From Streptomyces sp. Y2F8-2 (GTDB lineage Bacteria; Actinomycetota; Actinomycetes; Streptomycetales; Streptomycetaceae): a stretch of 64,000 bases of DNA. The stretch is from contig NZ_BNGS01000006.1 of NCBI RefSeq assembly GCF_014905555.1, positions 124,001 to 188,000 on the forward strand. Direction: 5' to 3'. Below the pieces are notes generated by a model, which saw only the letters and a list, made by a program, of their open reading frames with translations, made no database searches and was not told where the DNA came from. Below are positions 1-8,185 of this stretch, piece after piece (position 1 is the stretch's first letter; each line of letters opens with the position of its first letter). A program made the position numbers and the translations under genes.

Positions 1-81
1 CAGCAGCGCCACCCAGATCAGGGCGACGAAGTGCCGTCGCCGGAAGGCGAGACGGCCGAGTCTGTGGAGAAAAGTGGCCAC
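1..81 (-). CDS. MMPL family transporter, N-terminal fragment
   Basis: Only the first 27 codons are inside the window; the gene continues past the left edge. The peptide opens with MATFLHRLGRLAFRRRHFVA and then turns hydrophobic (LIWVALL). A short cytoplasmic amphipathic stretch, an Arg cluster and then the first membrane helix is how Streptomyces MMPL (RND-like) lipid or drug exporters begin. A GTG start at 81 is preceded by GGGAG at a suitable distance. The TetR gene just upstream on the same strand, with operators in front of it, suggests regulator and exporter form one unit. Too little is visible to name a substrate. Confidence 0.6.
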   Translation of the reverse strand, partial: MATFLHRLGRLAFRRRHFVALIWVALL

Positions 82-180
82 GAGGGCGTACTCCCGGTCA
101 GTCGTGGGTTTTCAGGGCAGGGGTGATCAGCCCGACGACGTGAGCGGTGACGTCAGGTGGGGGCCGGCTCGGGGGACAGG

Positions 181-780
181 TCAGGTGGTGGGCGCGCCGA
201 GGGCGGGGAGGACCACGGCGTCGATGTACGAGCGCAGGAACGCCTGTGTGGGCGGTTGGTTGTCGATGAGGGAGCGCGTGGCGAAGGCGCCGATCAACAT
301 GTGCACCACGTACTGCAGCGCCGGGTTGTCGGCGCGGATCTCCCCGCGGTCGACGGCCCGCTGCAGCACACGCCGGAACTCTTCCCTCTCCGGTTCGACG
401 AGGTGCTCCCGGAACGCCCGCAGAAGGTCGGGGTTGGTGTGCGTCGCCATGGCCAGACCCCGCATCAGGGCGTGGTTCTGCTCCATGGTGCAGTCGTCCT
501 GGTGTGCCGTGAGGGCGTGGAAGTCGCCCCGCAGGGACCCGGTGTCGACGTCCGCGAAGCGGCTCGGCTTGCCGTGCCGGATCGCCTTCGCCACCAACTC
601 GGCCTTGCCGCCCCACTGGCGGTAGAGCGTCGCCTTGCTGGACCGGGTGCGGGCGGCCACGGCGTCCATCGTCAGGGCGTCGTAGCCGACTTCACGGAGC
701 AGGTCGAGCACGGCCTCGTACAACTCGGCCTCGCGCTCGGGGGTGATCCGACTACGACGCCCTGTCGCGACATCGGTCAT
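181..780 (-). CDS. TetR/AcrR family transcriptional regulator
   Basis: A 199-residue one-component repressor. The N-terminal helix-turn-helix runs through about residues 20-60 (ALTMDAVAARTRSSKATLYR followed by QWGGKAELV, the typical TetR recognition helix). The rest is the all-helical ligand-binding and dimer domain, with a TetR_C-like segment. ATG at 780 is preferred because GAGAGG lies 8 bases upstream; a GTG at 789 would add three residues but sits on the ribosome-binding site. It precedes the MMPL transporter on the same strand and has two palindromes upstream (839-853 and 886-900), so autoregulation and control of the exporter are likely. The ligand is unknown. Confidence 0.85.
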   Translation of the reverse strand: MTDVATGRRSRITPEREAELYEAVLDLLREVGYDALTMDAVAARTRSSKATLYRQWGGKAELVAKAIRHGKPSRFADVDTGSLRGDFHALTAHQDDCTMEQNHALMRGLAMATHTNPDLLRAFREHLVEPEREEFRRVLQRAVDRGEIRADNPALQYVVHMLIGAFATRSLIDNQPPTQAFLRSYIDAVVLPALGAPTT

Positions 781-838
781 GCGACTCACCTCTCCTGCTC
801 GGTGTTCCTGCTTCCCGCCCGGAGCGGCAGGGCTCCGA

Positions 839-853
839 ACGAGACTGTTTCGT
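839..853. promoter_or_regulatory. TetR operator copy 1 (imperfect palindrome)
   Basis: ACGAGAC-T-GTTTCGT is a 7+1+7 inverted repeat with one mismatch. It lies 59 bases upstream of the TetR start codon. The same motif recurs as a perfect palindrome 47 bp away (centre to centre), which points to a cognate binding site for the adjacent repressor. Confidence 0.65.
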
Positions 854-885
854 ACGTCATGACGATACCCCGGCAGCCAAACGAA

Positions 886-900
886 ACGAAACAGTTTCGT
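886..900. promoter_or_regulatory. TetR operator copy 2 (perfect palindrome)
   Basis: ACGAAAC-A-GTTTCGT is a perfect 7+1+7 inverted repeat between the divergent TetR and tricorn genes. It is the second copy of the motif at 839-853. Its position would allow the repressor to affect the leftward regulator/exporter unit and possibly the rightward protease gene. Confidence 0.7.
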
Positions 901-991
901 ACGTGTTCTGGGTCACGCGGTTGTCGACGCCCTTGCCGACACACCCTCCCCACGAGTTGCCGCGCACCGTCGCCGGACGAAGCATGGGTAG

Positions 992-3900
992 GTGAATGAA
1001 GCGCGCGACGAGTACGAGAACGAGAAGGCACCCGGCTACCTCCGCTTCCCTCACCTGAACGGCGACCGCTTGTGCTTCGCCGCAGAGGACGACCTGTGGA
1101 CGGCTCCGCTGGACGGGTCCGGCCGCGCCTGGCGGCTCACCGTGGACCGTACGAAGATCGGGCACCCCCGCTTCTCGCCGGACGGCCGGTTCATCGCCTA
1201 CACGAGCTGGCGCAGCCTGGTCCCGGAGATCCATCTGACGCCGGTGGACGGCGGCCCCGGCCGACGGCTGACCTACTGGGGCAGCGTCGACACCCGGGTG
1301 TGCGGCTGGACTCCGGAGGGCGACCTCCTCGCCGTCGCCTCGCACGGCGAGCCCTTCTCGCACTACACCTTCGCCTACAAGGTCCCGACCGACGGCGACC
1401 CCGGCGGCAAACTGCCCTGGGGCCCGGTCTCCGACATAGCGGTGGCCGACATCGACGGCGAACGCAGAACGCTGCTGCTCACCGGCAAACCCCCGCACGA
1501 ACCGGCCTCCTGGAAGCGCTACCGCGGCGGCGCCATGGGCCGGCTGTGGCTGCACGGACAGCGGCTGCTCGCCGACCTCGAGGGCCACCTGGACTCGCCG
1601 ATGTTCGTCGGCGGGCGGATCGCCTTCCTCTCCGACCACGAGGGCATCGGCAACCTGTACTCGTGCGCCTACGACGGCTCCGACCTGCGCCGCCACACCG
1701 ACCACGACAGTTTCTACGCCCGCCACGCCGCGAGCGACGGCACGCGAGTGGTGTACCAGTGCGCGGGCGACCTGTGGATCGTCGACGACCTGTCCCCCGA
1801 CTCGATCCCACGCCGCCTGGACGTGCGCCTGGGCGGGCCGCGGGCCGGGCGCCGCAAGTACCAGGTGCCGGCGGCGCAGCACGTCGACGGGATCTCGGTG
1901 GACGACACGGGGCGGGCCAGCGCGGTGGTCGTCCGCGGCAGCCTGTACTGGCTCACGCACCGGGACGGCCCCGCGCGCACGATCACGGACACCCCCGGGG
2001 TGCGCATCCGGCTGCCGGAGATGCTGGGCGCCGGCGGACAGATCGCGTACGTCACGGACGCCGAGGGCGAGGACGCCATCGAGATCGCGTATCTGCCGCG
2101 GGCCTCGGGCGACCGCGAGCCGCGCCGGCTGGCCGCCGGGCAACTGGGACGCGTCCTGGAGATGGTGGCGGACCCCCAGGGCGAACGGCTCGCGATCGCC
2201 TCGAACGACGGACGCCTGCTGCTCGTCACCGTGGCCGACGAGGAGTCCGGCGGCGAGGAAACCGGCGGCAAGGAAACCGGCGGCAAGGAGTCCGGCGGCG
2301 AGGAGTCCGAGGGCGCCGTCACGGAGTTGGCCCGCTCGGACAACGGGCCGGTACGAGACCTGGCGTTCTCCCCGGACGGCGCGTGGCTGACGTGGTCGCA
2401 CCCGGGGATCGGCCGGTCGCTGAGGCAGATCAGGATGGCCCGCATAAAGGACCGGTTGATCGTCGACGTCACCAACGGCCGCTTCGAGGACGAGAACCCG
2501 GTGTTCACCCGGGACGGCCGCTACCTGGCGTTCCTGTCCTGGCGTGGCTTCGACCCCGTGTACGACGTACACACCGGCGACCTGTCCTTCCCCCTCGGCT
2601 GCCGCCCGTACCTGGTCCCGCTGTCCTCCGCGACCCCGTCCCCCTTCGCCCTGAACCCGGAGGGGCGTCCCGCGGCCGGCGGTCTCGACCCGCTGGAGGA
2701 AGAGGAGGAGGGCGGCGGTGTGGTGACCGTCGAGGTCGAGGGGCTGGAGAACCGGGTGACGCCGTTCCCGGTCCCGGCCTCGAAGTACTCGGAGCTGCGG
2801 CCGGTCGCGGGCGGCGGCCTGGTGTGGCTGCGCTGGCCGATCTCGGGCGCGCTGGGCGAGACCTTCGTCAACCCGGACGACGTCTCCGGCCGTCCCACCC
2901 TGGAGCACTTCAACCTCAGCAAGGCGAAGAAGTCCGAACTGGTCGGCCATCTGGACTGGTTCGCGGTGAGCGGGGACGGGACGCGGCTGGTGGTCGTCGA
3001 CGAGGGAGACCTGCGGGCGGTGCCGTCGACCGAGGCCGGCGACTCCGACACGACGGTGTGGATCGACACACGCCGGATCATGCACGAGGTGGACCCGGGC
3101 GCGGAGTGGCGGCAGGCGTACGCGGAGGCGGGCCGGCTCATCCGGGCCTACTTCTGGGAGCCGAACATGTGCGGGATCGACTGGGACGCGATCCTGGAGC
3201 AGTACCGCCCACTGGTCGAACGGGTCGCCTCCCCGGACGAGTTCGCGGACCTGCTGCGCGAGGTGCTGGGCGAGCTGGGCACCTCGCACGCGTACGTGGC
3301 GGCGGCCCGGCGCAACGAGGGCCCGCCGCACTACCAGCGCTTCCAGGGCCTGCTGGGCACCAACTTCGTGCGCCGCGACGGGCGCTGGGTGGTGAAGCGG
3401 ATCCTGCCGGGCGAGTCGTCGGACTCCAAGGCGCGCTCCCCGCTTGCGGGCACCGGCATCCGCGAGGGCGCCGTGCTGACCCATGTGGACGGGCGGCCCG
3501 TGGACCCGGTGACGGGACCGTATCCGCTGCTGGCCGGGGCGGGCGGTACGACGGTGGAGCTGACGTTCCTGCCCGCGGACGGGGAGGGCGGGCCCCGCCG
3601 TGTGGCCGTGGTGCCGCTGATCGACGAACGGCCGCTGCGCTACCAGGACTGGGTCGCCAAGCGCCGCGCGGTCGTCAAGGAGTTGAGCGGCGACCGCTGC
3701 GGGTACCTGCACATCCCGGACCTGGGCGGCTCAGGCTGGGCGCAGTTCAACCGGGACCTCAGGAAGGAGGTCTCACGGCCGGCGCTCATCGTGGACGTAC
3801 GCGGCAACGCGGGCGGCCACATCAGCGAACTCGTCATCGAGAAGCTGACGCACACCATCCTGGGCTGGGACCTGACACGCAACGCCCAGCCGGTGTCGTA

Positions 3901-4327
3901 CACCTCCAACGCCCCGCGAGGACCGATCGTGGCCCTCGCCGACGAGGCCACGTCCTCCGACGGCGACATGATCACGGCCGCGTTCAAACTGCTGAAGCTC
4001 GGCCCGGTGGTGGGCCTGCGCACCTGGGGTGGTGTGGTCGGCATGACGGGCCGTCACCGCCTGGGCGACGGCACGGTGATCACGGTGCCGATGAACGCGG
4101 CGTGGTTCGACGCGTACGGATGGTCCGTCGAAAACGGGGGTGTCCCCCCGGACTTGGAGATCGAGCGCACCCCCGTGGACTGGGCGGAGGGCCGCCACAG
4201 GCAACTGTCGGACGCGGTCGAAGTGGCCCTGAACCTCCTGGACACCCGGCCGGCGGCAACCCCACCGGACTACAGCCAGGTCCCGAACAGGGCCCGCCCG
4301 AAACTCCCACCGAGGCCAACGGGCTGA
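992..4327 (+). CDS. Tricorn protease (S41 family, beta-propeller and PDZ)
   Basis: An 1111-residue cytosolic peptidase of tricorn type, close to the archaeal family length, expected to trim peptides released by the proteasome or other ATP-dependent proteases. The first two thirds hold WD/PD40-like propeller blades (FSPDGRFIAYTSW, LAFSPDGAWLTWS, FTRDGRYLAFLSW). A PDZ-like segment follows (GIREGAVLTHVDGRPVD, about 825-860), then the S41 core. Expected catalytic residues are present: Ser765-His766 in GTSHAY, Ser989 in ATSSDGD, and Glu1047 in VENGG. Asp990 after the nucleophile matches the residue that favours basic P1 in the Thermoplasma enzyme. A low-complexity acidic Gly/Glu/Lys repeat (about 417-441) is inserted between blades. 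The start is a GTG with a weak GGGTAG upstream. Confidence 0.9.
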   Translation: MNEARDEYENEKAPGYLRFPHLNGDRLCFAAEDDLWTAPLDGSGRAWRLTVDRTKIGHPRFSPDGRFIAYTSWRSLVPEIHLTPVDGGPGRRLTYWGSVDTRVCGWTPEGDLLAVASHGEPFSHYTFAYKVPTDGDPGGKLPWGPVSDIAVADIDGERRTLLLTGKPPHEPASWKRYRGGAMGRLWLHGQRLLADLEGHLDSPMFVGGRIAFLSDHEGIGNLYSCAYDGSDLRRHTDHDSFYARHAASDGTRVVYQCAGDLWIVDDLSPDSIPRRLDVRLGGPRAGRRKYQVPAAQHVDGISVDDTGRASAVVVRGSLYWLTHRDGPARTITDTPGVRIRLPEMLGAGGQIAYVTDAEGEDAIEIAYLPRASGDREPRRLAAGQLGRVLEMVADPQGERLAIASNDGRLLLVTVADEESGGEETGGKETGGKESGGEESEGAVTELARSDNGPVRDLAFSPDGAWLTWSHPGIGRSLRQIRMARIKDRLIVDVTNGRFEDENPVFTRDGRYLAFLSWRGFDPVYDVHTGDLSFPLGCRPYLVPLSSATPSPFALNPEGRPAAGGLDPLEEEEEGGGVVTVEVEGLENRVTPFPVPASKYSELRPVAGGGLVWLRWPISGALGETFVNPDDVSGRPTLEHFNLSKAKKSELVGHLDWFAVSGDGTRLVVVDEGDLRAVPSTEAGDSDTTVWIDTRRIMHEVDPGAEWRQAYAEAGRLIRAYFWEPNMCGIDWDAILEQYRPLVERVASPDEFADLLREVLGELGTSHAYVAAARRNEGPPHYQRFQGLLGTNFVRRDGRWVVKRILPGESSDSKARSPLAGTGIREGAVLTHVDGRPVDPVTGPYPLLAGAGGTTVELTFLPADGEGGPRRVAVVPLIDERPLRYQDWVAKRRAVVKELSGDRCGYLHIPDLGGSGWAQFNRDLRKEVSRPALIVDVRGNAGGHISELVIEKLTHTILGWDLTRNAQPVSYTSNAPRGPIVALADEATSSDGDMITAAFKLLKLGPVVGLRTWGGVVGMTGRHRLGDGTVITVPMNAAWFDAYGWSVENGGVPPDLEIERTPVDWAEGRHRQLSDAVEVALNLLDTRPAATPPDYSQVPNRARPKLPPRPTG

Positions 4328-4383
4328 CCCCGCTGCCGGTTGCCGCTTTCCGCCACCGCTGTGGGCAGTCAGCGGGCGCAGGC

Positions 4384-4417
4384 AGTGGGGCGCCCTCAAT
4401 GCAAAGGGCGCCCCACT
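4384..4417. terminator. Bidirectional hairpin terminator
   Basis: A perfect 13-bp stem (4384-4396 with 4405-4417) with an 8-base loop CAATGCAA separates the convergent tricorn gene and the small Gln-rich gene. There is no U tract, as is usual for Streptomyces terminators. Confidence 0.75.
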
Positions 4418-4453
4418 CATCGCTGCTGAAGCCGACCGCAGGCCGACCGCAGG

Positions 4454-4648
4454 CTACCGCTCGCGGTCCTCGTCGAAGCGGTCCTCCGCTTCCTCCTGCA
4501 TCCGCTGCGCCTCTTCCCGCGACTGCTGGCCCCGCTGCTGACCACGCTGCTGAGCCTGCTGGCCGCGCTGCTGCGCCTGCTGCTTGGCCTGCTCCATCTT
4601 CTGCTTGGCCTGCTGCTTGATCTGCTCGGACTTGTCCTTCATACCCAT
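4454..4648 (-). CDS. Small Gln-rich coiled-coil protein, function unknown
   Basis: A 64-residue, highly charged, Gln-rich peptide without a membrane segment. It begins MGMKDKSEQIKQQAKQKMEQ, continues with repeats of QQRGQQ and ends in an acidic EDRFDEDRER tail. Heptad-like spacing suggests one long amphipathic helix or coiled coil. ATG at 4648 has GGGAG 9 bases upstream; an internal ATG lies two codons later. It stands alone between two hairpin-bounded units. I do not recognise a characterised family; resemblance to small stress-type (CsbD-like) proteins is only compositional. Confidence 0.65.
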   Translation of the reverse strand: MGMKDKSEQIKQQAKQKMEQAKQQAQQRGQQAQQRGQQRGQQSREEAQRMQEEAEDRFDEDRER

Positions 4649-4724
4649 GTGGGTTCACTCCCGAAGTACGTGAGGGGATCGGGCTCGACCAGACTGACAC
4701 GCAGGAACAAGGCACGCATTTCGA

Positions 4725-5609
4725 TCAGTTACCGAGCGTACTCCGTCGCTGCTCATCGGCCTGACCACCGGCCCCGACGAGCCCGGTGCGCACCTTCTTG
4801 AGCCGCGGCTCGAACCGCCGTATCTCGCGCTGCCCCACGGTCGCGATGATTCCCGGCAGATACCCGCGCACCGCCTGCATCCCGCGCAGCCACGCCTGCC
4901 CGTACACATGACTCGACCGCCGCTCGATCCCGGCCACCAGCCGGTCGACCGCGGGCCCCAGCGGATACGTCTTGTTGGACGGCCACGGCAGCCGCTGCCG
5001 CAGCTCCCTCATCACCTCGTCCTGGTCGGCGCCCCGCACCATGTCCGTGTCGGTCCAGGACAGATACCCGACGCCGACACGTACGCCCCGGTGCGCGACC
5101 TCGGCGCGCAGGCTGTGCGCGTACGCCTCCACGCCCGACTTGGACGCGCAGTACGCCGTCATCATCGGAGCCGGAGTGATCGCCGCAAGGGAGGCGATCT
5201 GGAGGAGATAGCCCCGGCTCTCGATCAAGGCCGGCAGGAAGGCACGGGCCGTCACCGCGGAGCCGATCAGATTCACCTCGATCACCCGCCGCCACACCTC
5301 GGGGTCGGACTCGGTGAACGGCCCACCGCCCGCCACACCGGCGTTGGCGACCACGATGTCGACCTTCCCGAACCGCTGCCGAACCTCCCGCGCGACCCGC
5401 GTCATCGCCTCGTGGTCGGTGACGTCGGCGTACCAGTGCCCGCCCTCCCCGTACAGCTGCTCCGCGACCCGCTTGAGGGCGTCCGCCTCCAGGCCGACCA
5501 GGGCGACCGTGGCCCCGCGCGCCGACAGCTTGCGGGCCAGCAGTTCGCCGACGCCCCGCGCCGCGCCGGTGACGACCGCGACCTGCCCCTCGAGGCTCAC
5601 CCTGCTCAT
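4725..5609 (-). CDS. Short-chain dehydrogenase/reductase
   Basis: A 294-residue classical SDR, expected to oxidise or reduce a hydroxyl/keto group with NAD(P)(H). The Rossmann motif GAARGVG is at 15-21, NAG at 89-91, and the catalytic Ser140, Tyr153 and Lys157 are all present (IAS, YCASK). The C-terminal extension (about 190-294) is longer than in minimal SDRs and resembles the mycobacterial SadH group. It is the last gene of a three-gene operon: its ATG overlaps the hydrolase stop as ATGA (5606-5609). Order and family match mycobacterial mymA-lipR-sadH, suggesting work on lipid-derived substrates. Confidence 0.88.
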   Translation of the reverse strand: MSRVSLEGQVAVVTGAARGVGELLARKLSARGATVALVGLEADALKRVAEQLYGEGGHWYADVTDHEAMTRVAREVRQRFGKVDIVVANAGVAGGGPFTESDPEVWRRVIEVNLIGSAVTARAFLPALIESRGYLLQIASLAAITPAPMMTAYCASKSGVEAYAHSLRAEVAHRGVRVGVGYLSWTDTDMVRGADQDEVMRELRQRLPWPSNKTYPLGPAVDRLVAGIERRSSHVYGQAWLRGMQAVRGYLPGIIATVGQREIRRFEPRLKKVRTGLVGAGGQADEQRRSTLGN

Positions 5610-6541
5610 GCGCCCTCCTTGACCGGCTCGTTCGGTGTGTCCGCCGCGTATGCGGTGACGAGTTCGCGGATCTTCCCGGTGACCAGCTCCGGTGCCTCCA
5701 CGGGTGTCATATGGCCGAGCCCCGGCAGCTCGGTGCCGCCCACGCAGTGCGGCAGCGCGGCGACCAGCGCCCGCGCGTGCACCGGCGGGGTGAGCCGGTC
5801 GGCGGTGCCGACCACGACGGCCGTCGGTGCGGTCAACTCGCGTACGGCGTCCTCGAGATCGAGCCGTTCGAGCACACGCGACCAGGCATGGCGCACCTCG
5901 CGCGGACAGGCGTGCACCACCCGCGCGCACGCCTCCACCATGGCCGGCGTCGAAGCGGCGCCCATGGTGGCGTACTTGAGGATGCGCCGCGCCGCCGGTG
6001 TGACCGGCCCGAGCGGGGCGCGCGAGCCGAGGACGCGCGCGGTGAGCCAGGTGCGCAGGCGCCCGGCGCGCATCGGCACCACCAGCGACTCGGACACCAG
6101 GCGCCCGCTGCCCGTACTGCACAACAGGACGGCCGCCGTGTGCGCCCGGAAGCGGGGGCGCGCCGCGGCGGCCAGCACCGTCATCCCGCCCATGGAGTGC
6201 CCCACGACCACGGCCCTCTCGCCCGGCGCGAGCGTGGCGGCGAGCACCGCTTCCAGATCGTCGGCGAGCGCCTCGGTGGAGCAGGTGGGGCTCGCGGGGC
6301 TGCGCCCGTGCCCCCGCTGGTCGTAGGCGATCACCCGGTGGTCGGCGGCGAGGCCCCGGATCTGCGCCGCCCAGAAGGCGGTCGAGCAGGTCCAGCCGTG
6401 GACGAGGACCACCGGGGGCGCGCCCTCGGGTCCGTGCACCTCGACATGCAACCGGGCGCCGTCGGCGGAGAGGACCGTCAGCTCACGGTCCGGGGCCGGG
6501 GGCGCGTAGGGGCCTGTGGCCACCGGTGTCGGGCGCCTCAT
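5606..6541 (-). CDS. Alpha/beta hydrolase (LipR-like position)
   Basis: A 311-residue alpha/beta-fold hydrolase. HGW at 49-51 forms the oxyanion region, the nucleophile elbow GHSMGG gives Ser116, the acid is the Asp in VVGTADRLTPP and the base is the His in GLGHMTP. No signal peptide is visible, so it should act in the cytosol or loosely on the membrane. Both ends overlap neighbours by ATGA, with the monooxygenase upstream and the SDR downstream, which indicates translational coupling. An ester hydrolase following a Baeyer-Villiger enzyme makes chemical sense, because the monooxygenase would produce an ester or lactone that this enzyme could open. Substrate unknown. Confidence 0.85.
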   Translation of the reverse strand: MRRPTPVATGPYAPPAPDRELTVLSADGARLHVEVHGPEGAPPVVLVHGWTCSTAFWAAQIRGLAADHRVIAYDQRGHGRSPASPTCSTEALADDLEAVLAATLAPGERAVVVGHSMGGMTVLAAAARPRFRAHTAAVLLCSTGSGRLVSESLVVPMRAGRLRTWLTARVLGSRAPLGPVTPAARRILKYATMGAASTPAMVEACARVVHACPREVRHAWSRVLERLDLEDAVRELTAPTAVVVGTADRLTPPVHARALVAALPHCVGGTELPGLGHMTPVEAPELVTGKIRELVTAYAADTPNEPVKEGA

Positions 6542-8055
6542 GCGCCGGCCTCCACGCGCTCCTCGGCCTGCGCGCTCCGCCGGGCGGGTGCCCGCAGCAC
6601 GTCGTACTCCGCGAGGTTCACGCGCCGCGTCGCCGCCCGGAACTCCGTCGTCGTACCGGGCCAGATGGTGGTGTTGCGGCCGTCCGCGTCGAGGTACCAA
6701 CTGGTGCAGCCGCCGGTGTTCCACACCGTGCGCTTCATACGTTCCTGCACCTTGTGGTTCCAGGCCGCGACGGCGCTCGGGCGGGCGTCGAGCGCTACCC
6801 GGCCGCCGAGGACCCGCAACTGCCGCAGGAAGTCGGCCATGTAGTTCAGCTGGGACTCGATCATCAGGATCATCGAGGAGTTCCCGAGCCCGGTGTTGGG
6901 CCCGATGATCGTCATCCAGTTGGGGAACCCGGCGGCCGAGGCCCCGCGCAGGGCCTGCATCCCACCCCTCCAGGTCTCCGCGAGCGTCCTGCCGTCGGCG
7001 CCGACGACCCGCTCGGCGATCGGCATGTCCGTCACATGGAACCCGGTGCCGAAGACGATCGCGTCGACCTCGGCCTCGGTGCCGTCCGCGGCGACGACCG
7101 TGGAGCCGCGTACCTCCGCGAGTCCGCTCGCGACGACGTCCACATTCGGCTGCGCGAGGGCCGGGTAGTACTCGCTGGAGAGCAGGATCCGCTTGCAGCC
7201 GATGCGGTAGTCCGGGGTCAGCCTGGCGCGCAGGGCCGGGTCCTTGATGGCGCGGGCCATGTTGGCCTTGGCCAGCTTCTCGACGAAGCCCAGCTCGTTC
7301 GGGTGCTTGGTGAACGCCTGCACCTGCACCTCCCGTATCCCCCACAGCAGTCCGCGGCGCAGCCGGGCGGTGACGGGCAGCGCGCGGTGCAGTGCCCGCT
7401 CCGGGCCGCTGATCGCGCGGTCGACGCGGGGCAGCACCCACGGCGGGGTGCGCTGGAAGAGGACCAGCTTCGCGACGTCGCGCTGGATGGCCGGCACGAT
7501 CTGGATCGCGGAGGCCCCGGTGCCGACCATGGCGACCCGCTTGCCGCGCAGGTCCTGGTCGTGGTCCCAGCGGGCGGAGTGGAAGACCGCGCCCGGGAAG
7601 GAGTCGAGGCCGGGGACGTCCGGGATCCTCGGGTCGGAGAGCGGGCCGGTGGCGGAGACGACGACGTCCGCGGTGAGCGATCCGCTGCTGGTCTCGATGT
7701 CCCAGCGCAGCCTCGCGGCATCCCAGGTCATCAGCTTCACCTCGCTGCGGAAGCGGAGGTGCGGCCGCAGCCCGAAGACGTCCGCCACATGCTCCAGGTA
7801 CGCGCGGATGTGCTCCTGCCCGGAGAAGGTGCGCGGCCAGTCGGGGTGCGGTGCGAACGAGAACGAGTAGAGGTGGGAGGGGACGTCGCAGGCGCAGCCC
7901 GGGTAGGTGTTGTCGCGCCACGTGCCGCCCACCGCGTCCGCCCGTTCCAGGACCACGAAGTCGGTGATCCCTTCCCGGCGCAGTCGCACGGCGGCACCGA
8001 GCCCGCCGAACCCCGTACCGATCACCGCCACCCGTACATGCTCGTGCTCGGCCAT
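6538..8055 (-). CDS. Flavin-containing Baeyer-Villiger-type monooxygenase
   Basis: A 505-residue FAD/NADPH monooxygenase. GTGFGG (13-18) binds FAD, a second dinucleotide motif GTGASA (178-183) binds NADPH, and between them lies the fingerprint FxGxxxHxxxW (Phe153 to Trp163) that marks Baeyer-Villiger enzymes. ATG at 8055 is preferred because GGGAGG lies 7 bases upstream; more distal in-frame starts run into the regulatory region and the divergent MerR gene. It is the first gene of the monooxygenase-hydrolase-SDR operon. Expected reaction: oxygenation of a ketone to an ester or lactone. Substrate cannot be told from sequence. Confidence 0.9.
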   Translation of the reverse strand: MAEHEHVRVAVIGTGFGGLGAAVRLRREGITDFVVLERADAVGGTWRDNTYPGCACDVPSHLYSFSFAPHPDWPRTFSGQEHIRAYLEHVADVFGLRPHLRFRSEVKLMTWDAARLRWDIETSSGSLTADVVVSATGPLSDPRIPDVPGLDSFPGAVFHSARWDHDQDLRGKRVAMVGTGASAIQIVPAIQRDVAKLVLFQRTPPWVLPRVDRAISGPERALHRALPVTARLRRGLLWGIREVQVQAFTKHPNELGFVEKLAKANMARAIKDPALRARLTPDYRIGCKRILLSSEYYPALAQPNVDVVASGLAEVRGSTVVAADGTEAEVDAIVFGTGFHVTDMPIAERVVGADGRTLAETWRGGMQALRGASAAGFPNWMTIIGPNTGLGNSSMILMIESQLNYMADFLRQLRVLGGRVALDARPSAVAAWNHKVQERMKRTVWNTGGCTSWYLDADGRNTTIWPGTTTEFRAATRRVNLAEYDVLRAPARRSAQAEERVEAGA

Positions 8056-8083
8056 CCCGCAGCCTCCCGGTCCGCCAGACTCT

Positions 8084-8130
8084 GCCAGTGAACACTGGCG
8101 CAATCGGGAGGGTAGGGCAGCGGCCCTACC
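8084..8130. promoter_or_regulatory. Two palindromes in the monooxygenase/MerR intergenic region
   Basis: GCCAGTG-AA-CACTGGC (8084-8099) and GGTAGGGC-AGCG-GCCCTACC (8111-8130) are both perfect inverted repeats in the 130-bp divergent promoter region. The second has the arm and spacer geometry seen in MerR-family operators. One or both are likely binding sites for the MerR protein at 8186, controlling both directions. Confidence 0.65.
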
Positions 8131-8185
8131 GATGGGTAGGGGTGGGGCAAGGAAAGTTACCGGCGGTACGACGTAGGGTTCGGGC

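Noticed and set aside
857..4620. Very long open frames antisense or frame-shifted to the tricorn gene (for example 857-3712 minus, 1072-4620 plus)
   Set aside because: High-GC sequence lacks stops in other frames; compositions are Arg/Pro/Gly-rich without domains, while the 992-4327 frame shows clear tricorn motifs and third-position GC bias.
5606..8095. An 829-residue frame that seems to fuse the hydrolase with upstream sequence
   Set aside because: The upstream part is a shadow of the monooxygenase in another frame; the hydrolase begins at 6541 with an ATGA overlap.
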